Assembly: GCA_964247055.1 (NCBI GenBank)
Contig: OZ176052.1
Span: 9,734,001 to 9,798,000 of the forward strand
DNA length: 64,000 nt
From: Paragordius varius
Lineage: Eukaryota; Nematomorpha
Reading direction: 5' to 3'
Shown here: piece after piece, positions 49,820-62,983 of the stretch
Position numbering within the stretch: the stretch's first letter is position 1
Layout: each line of letters opens with the position of its first letter
Notes under the pieces: model-generated
Databases searched by the model: none
Seen by the model: the letters and a program-made list of their open reading frames with translations, nothing else
What the model was told of the DNA's origin: nothing
Position numbers and translations under genes: made by a program

Positions 49820-51222
49820 AAAAAAGTTTATAAGTTAAGCCGAGTTCTAATATATGCTATATTTATTTTAAGCGCGTTATTACTTCGATTTAAATTGGGG
49901 TATCTAGGGACCCCAGACTCTTTTAAGTTTATATTTTTCAAAAAACTACTGAAAGAAACAGTTGAACTTAAATTTATGCTTCTACCCCTAATAAAAATTA
50001 TATAAATAAACCAAAATATTTAAATAAAATTTAGTTTTGAAAAGAAAACAACTTCAACGCCATTTTTATTTTCGAACATTTTTGCATGTTGTATTTGATT
50101 TCTAGGCTAAAATTGTTTACTTTTTTATAAAAATTACATTTAAATATAATGAGAAAAAGTGTTTTTGCTTTATTTTTGTTAGTTTATGCACACATATCAT
50201 ATTGGCTAAATTTTTACTTTTGGGTTTTACCTCTCAATAAGTAATTTCTATTTTTTAATGATTTTTTTTTTCGATTTAATTATGTTATATAATAAACTTT
50301 GCCTTGGTTTTAATTCCATATTTTTTGAAATATTTAATTTTAAACAGGCCTGGAGTCAACGACCCCAACGAAGCTGAAATGAATGTGTTGTATCCAAATG
50401 TTATACAAAATAAAATTGTAAACAATCCTCATCTCAATCTTTTTCGCCGCCATTATTTTAATTCAAAAATGCAACAGGCGAATGAAAGTATATTATTATG
50501 GTTGAAAATGTGAATAATTAGCAAAAAAATTTCGGGCAACATTTAACCAGCAAAATTTGATATATTTTGGTTCAAATATCAGCTGTTCTTTTTAATCGTG
50601 TTATGGAGCTGTCACAATTTTGACTCTAGAAGTCACAAAATATATTTTTTTTATCTGATACATGAAAACAATGTTTGATAATAAAATTTAACTAGAATAA
50701 CTTTCAAAATAGTGTTTAATTTACAAAATTGAGCCCTAAAATATAAACTATCCCTAGCTAGAGAAAAAAGCGAGAAAGCATGAAGTGTTAAGCCTATATC
50801 AAATATGTATTATAATTATACCATTTTTCTCTGAACGATATTCATTCAAGATTATAGCATACAAACGTGCTCATATATATAATAAATTTTAAAAAAAATG
50901 TTTATGAGATGAAAATTGTCACTTAAGTGTTATATTAATTTATATCAAAATTAGGACAAATTAAATTTATTGTTTTTGTTGTTTTTTAAATATCAGAATG
51001 TAGCATTTGTCGAGCATAATATTAACATTCTTAACGAAGATATTATGTTAACGGAATCGTTTTTATTGGATATAATATTTGAAAATTACCTGCTATAATT
51101 TGGTAAAACTAAAAGTATAACAATATAGATTCGAATTTAAAATTTATTTATTTTTATGTAAATTTATATTTTAAAAGCAAAGATTAAGATATGATAATAT
51201 AGACATGTATTCGTTTGTCGAC

Positions 51223-51263
<41 letters not shown>

Positions 51264-52560
51264 GCTTCTAACACTTCGATTCAATTGAAGTATTTTATGC
51301 TCAGATTATTAAGCTGATATTTTCAAAAAATTGAAGAAACGGTCTCAATTTAAATTTATGCTTCTATCCTAATAAGTCAAAATTACTTAAAAGTTTCATA
51401 TCAAACTGACGTCATTTTAATTTTAGATTTTGGAAAATACCGTGTTTATTTAACACTTGGATACAACGCATTCATTTCAGTCCTTCGATTCAGATTGGGG
51501 TATTTAAATACCCCAGGCTTGTTTAAAATTAAATATATAATAAAATATACAATAAAAGGAAACCATTGCAAATCACTTATATAAGATTACTGAACCGAAA
51601 TATAATAAAAAATTTGTTCAAAATACTTCATATTAATTAAGAGGCAAATATAGGTAAAATTTTATCAAACATGACATGTGTGCATAAGCTAAATGTAAAA
51701 ATAATGCAAAATGTACCACTTTTTCTGTTTATAACAATGTTAAATGTGATTTATTAAAAATGTAAACTTAATTTTAGTAGAATCAAACAAACACGATATT
51801 TTGAAAAAATTTGTAAAGTAAAAATGGCGTCAAAATAGTTTGATACGGAACTTTTTCTCCAAAACGAAATTTTATTTTGATATTTATATAATTTTTATAA
51901 GGAAGAAGCAAAAATTGAAAAGGAAACCGTTTCTTTCAGTAGTTTTTTAAAAATATTAATTTAAATATTGTATTTAGATACCCCAATTTGAATCGTTTTA
52001 ATTTTAAAGCTATTGATAGAAAGAGAAAAAGTTTATTTTTTAATTTAAATATTGCATACATGCCATGTTGACTAAACTTTTACCTTTGGGCTTAAAGAAA
52101 GTATTAATAAGTATATGTAAAATTTTGTTTGATATTTCTGTTTATTAATATTTGGATACAACACATTCATTTCAGTTCTTAGATTCAAATTGAGTTAGGC
52201 CTGTTTAAAATTAATTTCTTTAAAAAATATGAAAGGAATCGAATCCATGGCAAAATTTTGCACTATATAACAATAATAAACCGAAATTTTTAGAAAATTC
52301 TATTTAAAAATACGATATTACATGTTTTAGCTAAGCAAAGGTAAAAATTTGGTCAACGTGACATGAATGCAATAATCGAAAAATAATTCAAAATAAACCA
52401 TTTTTCTATTTTTATCAATGATAGATGTGATTTAAGTAAAAAATTAGCTTTCTAACCCTTAAATTAAATGAAGACAATATTTTTCAAAAAATTTGTAAAA
52501 TAAATATGGCGTCGAAGTAGTTTGACATGAAACTTTTTTTCAAAACGAAATTTTGTTTAC

Positions 52561-52601
<41 letters not shown>

Positions 52602-52850
52602 TATTTGGATACAAGCATAAATATTAATTGGAACCGTTTTCTTAAGTAGTTTTATAAATATCCTAACTTAAATTTAGTCTGGGGTATTTAAATACCCCAA
52701 TTTAAGTGTTGATGCAAACTTTTGGCATAAATTATAATTTCCATATTTTTTGAATATTAAATTTTAACCAGGATTGGATATCTAACGACCCCAATTTATA
52801 CCGAAGGACTAGAATGTGTTATATCCAAGTAACAGACAATTATTTTCAAA
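49820..52850. repeat. Cluster of related 500-600-bp inverted-end repeats
   Basis: At least three copies (about 50000-50400 minus, 51440-51900 plus, 52140-52600 plus) share 'tggatacaacgcattcattt', 'cgattcaaattggggta', 'aaaatggcgtcaaaatagtt' and 'gtttctttcagtagtttt'. Fragments in both orientations fill the gaps. The 18-bp palindrome GGGGTATTTAAATACCCC occurs in two of them. A further copy is at 31440-31870. (TA)n runs lie at 51228-51260 and 52568-52596. The short frame at 50304-50513 belongs to one unit. Confidence 0.65.
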
Positions 52851-52929
52851 TTAAAGTCAAACACATATTTAGAACATAAATCTGATGTGATAAAAATCAG
52901 CATCATCGATTTATATAGAAATTTTTTCA

Positions 52930-53790
52930 CAGTGCTCAAAAAACTGATGAAATACAAAAATATCAATAAATATATTATAAACTACATATAAAATGCAAAA
53001 CAAAATTCTTTAAAAAATTCAATTTTTAGATGTGGGCTCCGAAAGTCCCATTTTACCCTTCTAAACTATGCAAAATGCGGGAATTGCGCGATAATATATG
53101 CTATTTTGATATCAACTAATAATAATTTTAAAATATTGTATACATTTTTCAAAAATTTAATTTTAGCATGTTAAAGAGTACTATTTTTTTGAGGCATGTT
53201 GGAAACGGTATAGATACTAAAAAAACATTTTTATATATCGATGATGCTAAACATTTCTATATCAGAATATTTTGATTAAATTGGTTCGTCTTCAAATTAA
53301 TGTATATTTTGGATTTCTATACATTACCAAAATTATAAATCAAACGAAACCATTTATAATTCTGAGGTAATAGAAATGTTCAGCATCATCAAATTATAAG
53401 AAAAGGTGTTTTTATGATATCTAAAATCCCTTTTAAACCGTTCCCATCATGCTAAAAAATAGGATAAAGTAGGCAAAAAATTTAAATTATGTGCTCCAAT
53501 TTTTAATTTATCGCGCAAACCCGACATTTTTGCGTTTATTTTAAGAGAACTAGCCCATTTTCGAAGAGCGAACGGATTTAAGACTCTCGCAGCCCAAATC
53601 TAATGATTTTTTAAAAATACTGTTTTGCTTTTTATATGCAGTTTGAAGCCTTTACTTCTAACAAAATAATTTTATATAAAAAAAGTGCGTAAATTTTGCC
53701 ATTTTCTGATATGGAGCAGTTACCACAATGGAAACAACTTTCGTATTCAACCATAAGCACCATGATAATTTTAATTCATTTTTCTATCAG
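52930..53790. mobile_element. Foldback element, whole copy
   Basis: Arms of about 400 bp pair around a centre near 53320. The left arm has 'gctccgaaagtcccatttt', 'gggaattgcgcgata' and 'gatgatgctaaacatttct'; the right arm carries their inverse with moderate divergence. Related to 8855-11650 and 32040-32900. No reading frame. Confidence 0.7.
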
Positions 53791-53959
53791 AATAATTTTT
53801 ATCAGAACCAAATATCCAATTTTGAGATATTAAACATAAGTATTATCTTAAAATTGGGAATATATTTTATCAAAATAATCCTGTTTAATTATTTCAGTCG
53901 ATAAATTAAAGTATGGCTTAGACATAATGTTTTATAAATTTAAGTTTGTTTACTAAAAA

Positions 53960-54170
53960 ATGTTTTTAAAGCTTTAGCAAATGGCTTGGTGGGCCGCATT
54001 TTTGGATCAAATAATCTGGTGGGCCGCATTCCTAAAATATATGGGCATAAAATATTTTATTGGTTATGACACTGTAAACATAACTATTTATTTTAACAAT
54101 TTTGCTAGTTCTTTGCCGAATTCCTAAAAACTCATTCAGAAAATTTCGCGTGTTGGACACCCCGGGTCGA
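53960..54170. mobile_element. hAT-type MITE copy
   Basis: It contains 'ggtgggccgcatttttgga' and ends 'cgtgttggacaccccgg'. A short internal duplication of 'ggtgggccgcat' is present. Confidence 0.6.
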
Positions 54171-56307
54171 TATTATCCTGATCCCATGGCTAAAGCCTTT
54201 CTAAACGCTTTTGTGTTAAGTTTCATATATTATGTGGTAGTAATTAAGTTAAAATAAAATAAAGTTTTCATTTTTAAAACACTCAAATTAATAAAAGATT
54301 AAAAAATTAGTTTCAACCATTATACCTTTTTTCATAAATAATTTATTGATTAATAGAAATTGTTTTACGCGCAAAGCTTTGCCTTTGCAGCTTCATATAA
54401 AACATCATATTCTTGAATCTTATATCCATATTTTTAAACAATTCTATTCCGCACGTAAATGCTTTATCATTAATTACCTTAAAACAATTTACCACGTTTT
54501 TACAGCAATTGTTTTGTGGTTTTAATATATTAAAACCATTTTAAAATTTCCAATTTTATTTCTTTTTTATGAAAGATTTTAGATAGATATTGATTATAAA
54601 TTTAACGTGATAATTTTAATACGTTATTTTTGATCGCTAAAATATAAATGATTTTGTCTCAAAGTAATATAATTTATACAATCAAATTTCACATGCCTTA
54701 AATTACATCGTAAAATTGAATAGTTTTTTTTAATGTATTAACTATAAAATAATTTTTTAAAATCCTATAATATATAAACGTTCAAAGTTATGCATATCTG
54801 AAACCTTATCATCAATCTAAAATATTAAAGTTTAATATTACACAATATAATTGATACAGATTGTACATTATATCTTTTCAAAAAATCACTAAATTATTTG
54901 ATTGTATAGATGTAGGTTTAATTTTTTTTATTAATTTACAAATATTTGTCAGTTAATGTATTTGAAACCGCAAGGGGATAATTCAGTTAAAAGTACATTG
55001 ATTAATTGTATTATTAAGAAAAATATTATCTTAATGATAGAAAATGTTTTAAATATTGGAATATCTTTATATTACCGCAAACCTAAAAATTGGACGCTAT
55101 AATCAAAGAAAATGTAATTTTACTTTCGAACACTTGTGATTGAATTTGCCTTATACAATATGCAATTTTATCTATTATTCTATTTAAAATAATTTTGATC
55201 GCATCCATATTTTCCAATATATGTTTCACTGAAAAAATATCTGTGGGTTGATTTAGAATTAAATTTTATTATCAAAATTTATTTAATTGATTATGGGATC
55301 GATTGACTAAGATACATATTGACAATTCCAAAATAGCACCAACGGTTTGAATATGTATTTAAACAATATTTTTGACAGTCCGTATTTCGACAGCAGCCTT
55401 AAACAATCCATGCAACCACATGAAATACGTTTTATTAGATATAAACTAAAACATTTAGTCATAGTCGGATAGAAATCCATATTTTAGTAAAAAAAGAATA
55501 CAATCGATATTCTAGAATTGTATTACGAATTACATATTCTTACCTGAGTTCAGCCAAGGTTACATGGGGTAAGCGGTCGACGACCCACAATTAAATATTT
55601 TTATTCTTATTTACTTTATTATAGCGCTAATTAGAACAATACACATATAATTTAACCCTAATTTATTGAAAAAAATTTTACTTAGAAATATGTATAAAAA
55701 AATCTTATTGTTTCATAATTGTCCTTTTTTGAATCTTTAATAATTGGATAACTTGAGTTTGGATAAATAATTTATTTCTCGTATTTGTTTACTGTAAAAT
55801 AAGGACCACCAAATTAGGAATTAAATGAAAGATTGCGTGCAATCCGTTTAAATATATATTTTTTGTGGCAAATATCAACAAACATTTTTTAAAATAAAAC
55901 CATCGATTAAAAGCACATTATAAATTATTCATACAATTAAAAGCAATCTGTAAATGTAAAGTATAAATTGTAGTGGTATTAAATATAGCCTTGGACAAAT
56001 TTTTTTACATCAGCTATAAAGATTCATATTTTAGATTCGACCACTTAATTACAACGGTCAGAATTTCTGATATAATTGGTTTTGCAAACTGGAAAAAAAC
56101 CTAGGTAGATTTTTGTGTGCAGTTAGAGAAACACTTTTACGAGCGATGCTTTATGAGTTATAAATTACCCAAGGAAAATGCAATTTTTTTCTATAACGGT
56201 GTATTTTGTAATAATTTTAAAGAAAATATACTACCTTGAAATTTTAGCCATTTAATTGGACTACCTCAGTAAATAAGTTATATAAAAATAATATCCCATG
56301 AATATAC
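54171..56307. other. Gene-free A+T-rich interval
   Basis: I see no paired splice sites, long frame, tandem repeat or inverted repeat of note here. Confidence 0.45.
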
Positions 56308-57660
56308 CATTTCCCAGTCAAAATAAACGTTTTCCCAGTCAATCTAAACATTTTCCCAGTCAATCGAAACATTTTCCCAGTCAATTGAAACGTTTTCCCA
56401 GTCAATCGAAACATCCCAGTCACTCGAAACATCCCAGTCAATAAAAACATTTTCCCAATCATTAAAAACGTTTTCCCAGTCAATAAAAACGGTTTTATTT
56501 TTGATGATAAATATCAATACAAGATTATAAAAACAACTTTTAACCATTATCATCGTAATATATGGATATTATTTTTTATAAAAACACTATTATTGAATGA
56601 CAATTTTTCCAAGTATATTCCAGTGCACAATCATTAATGTTATTCTTTAAGGTTATATGAATTTGAGATGTTTTTAAGATAATATATTTTATTTTATCGA
56701 TGGTTAGCAATAATATTTGCGGATAACTTAAAAAATCTATTACGGAAATAATAAAATTTATAAAAATATACCATTTTTATCTCAAAAGTCATTTAACACT
56801 TCATATTGGATCTTAAACATAAATTTTACCCTAATTTTATAATATTTATCATTTGGTTCATCGGGGGCCTAAGGCGGCCTTCCGAGTATCTTTGTGCGGC
56901 CGCGAAAAATTTGTAAATCCATATGCAAAAATAGCCCACAAAATCATAGTATTCATATCTTAAGCAATTATTATGAATGAGTCTATTAAATTGGTAACGA
57001 ATTAAAAAAAATGTTATATTGTGTTTGTATTTTACAGTCTTATTAATCTAGAAATTATGTGAATGCCCGTATATATTTCGAATGCTGAACGGTGTGCTTT
57101 TTTGAGTTAAAAATGCGGCCCGCGAAGGCATTTAGTTGGACGCCCGTGTTTTAGTCAAATATCCTTTTTATTAATATTTTTAAATCAAAAACATTTTCAT
57201 AAATTTTTGGTTTGAATATTTTTTCCGACAGTATTTATCGACTTGCATATTTAAAAACTGTTGTGAAGCGTTCCGCTATCAATGCGAATCATCGATAAAA
57301 TAAAAAATATTATATTAAAAATATCTCAAATTCCAAAAATTATAACTTTTAAAGAATAAGTCATTAATGATTGTGCACTGGATAATTGGAAAAATTGTCA
57401 TTCAATAATTGTGTTTTTATAAAAAATAATATCCATATATTACGCTAATAATATGGTTAAAAGTTGTTTTTATATCCTTGTTTTGATATTTATCATCAAA
57501 AATAAAACCGTTTTTATTGACTGGGAAAACGTTTTTATTGATTGGGAAAATGTTTTTATTGACTGGGAAAATGTTTTTATTGACTGGGAAAATGTTTCGA
57601 TTGACTGGGAAAACGTTTCGATTGACTGGGAAAACGTTTATTTTGACTGGGAAATGGTAT
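56308..57660. mobile_element. Foldback element with 21-bp minisatellite in both arms
   Basis: The left arm (about 56308-56645) and right arm (about 57360-57660) are inverted copies of about 300-340 bp. The outer part of each arm is an array of a 21-bp unit, 'gactgggaaaatgtttttatt' in the right arm's sense, with variants; the inner part is unique sequence ending in 'cagtgcacaatcattaatg'. The open frames that read as repeated IDWENVF/NVFPVN peptides on both strands are by-products of the unit length being divisible by 3. The 700-bp loop holds a hAT-type MITE (56865-57150). Confidence 0.75.
56865..57150. mobile_element. hAT-type MITE inside the foldback loop
   Basis: 'gcctaaggcggccttccgag', 'gtgcggccgcgaaaaattt' and 'cggcccgcgaaggcattta' match the 15705-15978 family. 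Confidence 0.55.
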
Positions 57661-58170
57661 ATATTAGAAATTAATTTGGATCCACTATAAGGCATATACC
57701 CATTATTTATCGATAATTTTTATTTAATTTTGTATCATTTTTTACGCATACATCTATTATTTTTGGTACGTTTGATAACATGGACTAATGTGATTTTAAT
57801 TAAAAATATTTTTGAGACAAGACACAATAATGTACAGCACAATATATAGGAAATAATCACACATTTAATGTTTCCGTTTATCTGCTAATTTTGGCTTTTT
57901 TGTCTTTGCAAAATAATAATGTAGTTGTTTTATCATTCATTATCATTTGTTTTTATATGGCAAATAGGTTTTTACCATTTTGGCATCATTTCTTTTTCTC
58001 TTTTTGAGTTAATTTAATTTTCCGTTTTAGTGACAATTCAAGTTAACCAAAATATTTGGAACCAACTATAATATACTTTGCCAAAAAGTATTACAAATTG
58101 ATATTATTTCTATTCCAAGAATTGGAATGTTGTACGCCTCCGCAAAAATCTACAAAATATCATACTAATA

Positions 58171-61100
58171 ATGTTAAGGCGAAATCAATATCAAATAATT
58201 ATCATTTTCACACTCTTTTTAAGCATTGTTTGGGGGCAAACTACGTTACCGTTGGCACAGAGTCAGAAGGTTAAAATGGCAAAACAGCAATTACCCGGTA
58301 GCTGTATTAAAATTATTGACACTTCCGTTTATCTTTGTAAAATGATGAATACTACTTATGCCCAATCTCAGCCAAGTATGAACAAACTTATGTTCGACAA
58401 TCAGACAAGAAATGATTTACCTACCTCTTTAAACACTAGTTCCAAGTTAAGAACCACCCTAAAAAATTATCCAAATATGTTTTTCTACTCTCCTGGTGAC
58501 ATATATGTCGGGGCGCTGTTTGAAATTTATACGCCAGCTATGGATTCCACTAGCATTTGTGGTACCGAGCTGGATAGTTATTTGCTGCAAAAGGCATTTT
58601 CACTCATCTATGGGATATCGGAATTGAACAAAAACCTTAAAGAAATCTATAACATAACTATTGGATATTATATACTGCCAACTTGTACCAATCCACCTTT
58701 AGCCTTGGTAAGCAAACAACTAACTAACTAACTAACTAACTCTTTTTTTGGCAAAACTAAGATTAACCACTATCTAATGGTTAAAATAATTTTTTTTGTT
58801 TTGATTTTTATAGCATCGTAGCTTTAATCTCAGGTGCAGGTGGTAAAAATATTTTTCCGCCATACAAAAAATCTCTGTAAATAATGTGATAATATATTTT
58901 ATTAATTTAATTTCAATTTCAATATTATATAATGATATTTAAATAAAAAAATTTAATTAATTTGTTATATAATTATTTTATTGGTTTAATATTGCTCTAT
59001 TAGTAATTTTTATTACAACTATTAAAAAAATAATTAAAAACAATATAACTTTCAGTTTATTTCTAATTAATTTTCGTTCATCATTCATTATCTTACGAAT
59101 TTAACAACTATTATTATAAAAAAGTATATTTACGCTTTTTAAAAATTTAATAAGGAAAAAAAACTTATCAAAAGCATAATATACTTATTACTGGTTTCCA
59201 GCGCGCCTAAACTAAAATTAACTAAAACAATCGAATTTAGCTTGTACTATCTAAGCTTCATCATACCAGAATTTGTATTGGTAAATATTTTATATGTTTT
59301 TTAATAGAAATTTTTTATGTTATATTTTTACTTGGTTAACAAATAGTGAAATGTAAATTATTAATGAGGACAGGGCGAGAAGGGTTGTAAAGAATTCAAA
59401 TATTTTTTAAAACGTTCAATGCCTGGACTCAAACTTTGCGGAAGGCCCAAAAGATGTAGTTTTCTTGTTTAAGGCCACACATCTTTTGATAAAAAACAGA
59501 TTAAAATAAATTTTTGCGGTAGTATCATTATCAATCTACAATTTTTTTATTCGGTCGCCAATAAAAAACCCAAAAACAAAATTTTAGATAGAAGATATTT
59601 GAAAGGTAAAATGCTAAAACTCAGTGACACTCATATTTCATCAAATTTACCCTAATATTTAGATTTGTTTAGAATTATGTTTATATTTATAATTATAACT
59701 AGATCCAAGGAACTAAATTATATCAAATACATCGGGAATTCAGTCAAATATTAGCAGTTCTAGGACCTTTTTCAAGCGTTGAGACGCTGATGACTGGGAC
59801 TTATTTTACTTATTATCGAATCCCACAAATTAGTCCTGGAGCCAATTCGGTAGCCTTGAACGATGAAACTAAGTACTCAAATTGTTTTTTTAATTTCATT
59901 TTTTTAATAAGATAGCTATATAAAGCTTTTTAATAAATACTCTGCAAAGAGCTTGCTTACTTCTGTGACCTTATGACTTATAACGCATTAAGGCATAAAT
60001 TAATTAAAAAGTTAAATTTAATTAGAATACAAGACTGTTTATATTATCATATCATATATTATTATTACATTACGTGTTTTCACAATGTAATGCTGTTAAT
60101 TATCACAACATATATGGAAAATGTAATAAAATTTTGTTAATCATTAGATTAATATTTAGCCAAAGGGTTGGGCTAAACTGAAACTCGTGAATGTGGTAAC
60201 TTAATAATTATTCAAAAAAAATAATTTATTTTTATCATATGTATATTTCCTTTTTAAAACTTAGCATTTTTTTAATTATCCCAAAGCATTCAAACTCAAC
60301 ACTTATTTTTAATTAATAAATATTCAAAATAATTTTTTATCCTTTAGATCAGTTGTTCCCAAAAGGGGAGGGGGGGCGAAAAATTCAAATTAAAAATAAA
60401 ACTTGAAACAAATTTAAGATTAATGAGGATTTTAGGGGCAAATTATCAAAATTTCTCCCCTGTATGAAAAAATATTTCAACATAATCGCAGATCATTGAT
60501 TATGATTTTTATAATATTATAATAAATTTTGCATTTTTATCTTTGTTTTTTGGATAAAGAAGGCGGGGGGGGGGGGGCAAGAATTATTTTATTTAATTTG
60601 GTGGGGTGAATAAAAAAGTTTGGAACCCTGTTTTTAATGTTTGAAAGCATATATATAATCATTAAATCTTATGTTTGGGATTTAAATAATTAAATTAACT
60701 GTTAAAATTTCGGTTCAAAAAAAGTTTGGTTTTATTTAAAAATTATACAAATTGAAAATTAATATTATTGACCAAATGTTCAAAAAAAAGATTAACTAAA
60801 CAACATAATTGAGTAAGGGACAATATATGCTTTTTTAACTTTTAATATGATTAAACATACTTTTTCAATAATCAGTTGATTAGTTTGATTAAAAAAGTAT
60901 TGAGTGCGGTATATATTAAAAATTTTAATAAGTGTCATTGGAACGTTAAAATGTTATTAAAAACAAATTTTAAAATAATTTTGATCTGTCATATATAATA
61001 TATGTTTGCAAGGTATTTTACACCAGTATAGCCATTTTACCGGTATGATCGGTGATATTTTATTCGCATTACCATTTAATTAAGAGTTTGTTCTTATTTC

Positions 61101-62983
61101 AGGAAAATTTTAATTACATATTATATATATAGGTGAATTCGATTATATATTAGCGTTATTTTTTACACATATTTTACTTTAGGTATGCCACATTATTCAG
61201 GATGGCTACGGACCAAACATTTTACATAGAAGCCATTATTAAGCTGTTAAAACTTATGAATTGGAATTATTTTTCACTCATGTACTATGAGAACGATTAT
61301 TTTACTTTGTACCGTTCACTACTCCTCAACAAACTAGATGAAATTAATGCCTGCATTCTCAGAGACATAAAAATTACGGCCAACACATCATCGGACCAGG
61401 ATACATTTGATCAATATTATCGTGAAGAATTTACACATTTAATCCACGATTCCAAGAGGATTCGTTTGGTGCTTTTGTTTTTGCCTAAATTGCGATACAT
61501 CTACGTTTTACGATTAATCAAAAATATAACGTTGACACCCAACCTTATATTTTTGGCCCTTGATAATTGGCCCGATTTAGATGAGCTAATAAACGAAGAG
61601 GTGATTGAAGTGGCCACCGGGACCATAACGGTCTTTGAATTTAATCGTCGGGTCGATGATTTTGCAGAATGGATGGAGGAAGTAAAAGAGAAAAACCGAG
61701 CTATGTTAGGACCTCCGTATAACGATTCAATTATTTTTAACCCAATACCCACAGTAAGTTATGATAAACGCTTTTCTATCATACTCGACATGGTAAGTAC
61801 GTTAGGGTTGGCTCTCCAATCATTGATAAAAAATGAATGTAACTTGGATAAAACCGTGAGTAATATTTCAAAGGCTAATGCACTATATAATTGTTTGAAT
61901 CATAGTAATATAATGCTTTACCTGCAAAACACTAGTTTTAATGGGAGAACAGGCGAAATCAAATTTAACAGTCATCGTTCAATAACTAAAGTTTTGCAGA
62001 TAGGTCAGTTAACTCAAAGACCACCTGAGCCCAGTCGTCCGTCTTATTTGGAACGATCATTTATGGATAGAACTAATATTAGTACAACGTTTCCAAAATT
62101 TTCGTATCAGATTGTAGGTACGTACAATCCATTCAAACAACAACTCAACATATTTCAACCGTTTGTTTGGCTCAACTACACTTTTGACAATGGCGATGAT
62201 GCCCCCCTGTCAAGCTGTAGTCTCCCCTGTGAAGAAAATGAAATTAAAATAACCATAAATCTTACATGTTGTTGGGTGTGTTTAAAGTGTCAAGCAAATG
62301 AATTCTTCTCCATTAAATTACAACGATGTGAAATGTGTCCACACTTTACACGACCTGACCCGGCAAGCCTCTATAGTTGTTTAGCTCTCCCTTAAAAAAT
62401 TATAAGTCAAGATTTTAAATTGTGGCGTAATTTATTATCAGTTATGATGGGCATTTCTCTTCTGTACTTTGTACTTTACATTACGTTTTTCACTACCAAT
62501 TTTAGGACGCTTACGTTTCGGAATGAGTTTAAAGCCTTAGTTTATTTCCAAAGTCTGGGTATATGCATGGGTATAATTGCGACATTTCTATATATCATAG
62601 TACCTCCTAACTATCGAATTTGTGTCGCGGCCCAATTTTTATTACAACTTGCGCTAAGTATGAATTACGCCGCATTAGCGGCCAAATTATACATTATTTC
62701 ACAGGTTATGCGTAAACGAAGCACTGAATACAATTCGGTCGCCCCATCTCACATTTACACAAGCGTCACAAATGCCAACCACCCTAAGTCAAATGCTGGT
62801 AAACAAACAATTAATGATTCTAATCATCTAAACAATGTTATTAACACAACCATGATTTCAGACCTAAAGATATCAGCAACACCAAAAGATATTACACAAA
62901 ATAGTTCTAATAAAAAACAACAAATTAAATTTGTTCATCTCAGAGCTTTTATATGGATGCCAATGCTTATGACCATTTTACAA
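58171..62983 (+). CDS. Metabotropic-glutamate-like class C receptor, in-frame TAA
   Basis: Exons 58171-58707, 59703-59872 and 61183-62983 join in frame; more exons are expected beyond the window. Features in order: signal peptide (IIIIFTLFLSIVWG); venus-flytrap domain with GDIYVGALFEIY, AVLGPFSSVETL, IPQISPGANSVALND and LFRMATDQ; a nine-cysteine domain from CSLPC through TCCWVC to the last Cys at 62378-62380; then TM1-TM3, a long intracellular loop 2 (about 75 residues) and a TM4-like segment. From remembered mGluR1 alignments, Ser165 and Lys409 equivalents are kept, but Thr188 of the SAT motif is Asn (GAN), so glutamate binding is doubtful. TAA at 62393-62395 lies in the same frame, four codons after the last Cys and before TM1. 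Intron 2 contains a MITE (60350-60630). Confidence 0.85.
58718..58741 (+). repeat. (CTAA)n microsatellite beside the exon-1 donor
   Basis: About five tandem ACTA-type units follow the gtaagc donor of receptor exon 1 within a few bases. Confidence 0.8.
60350..60630. mobile_element. hAT-type MITE with G-rich ends, intronic
   Basis: It starts CAGTTGTTCCCAAAAGGGG and ends with the inverse GTTTGGAACCCTG. G runs lie near both ends. It is about 280 bp, in receptor intron 2. Confidence 0.6.

Noticed and set aside
56244-57695. Repeat-peptide frames (IDWENVF, FPVNKNI) on both strands
   Set aside because: They come from the 21-bp minisatellite in the foldback arms; both strands and two frames are equally open, which argues against a protein.
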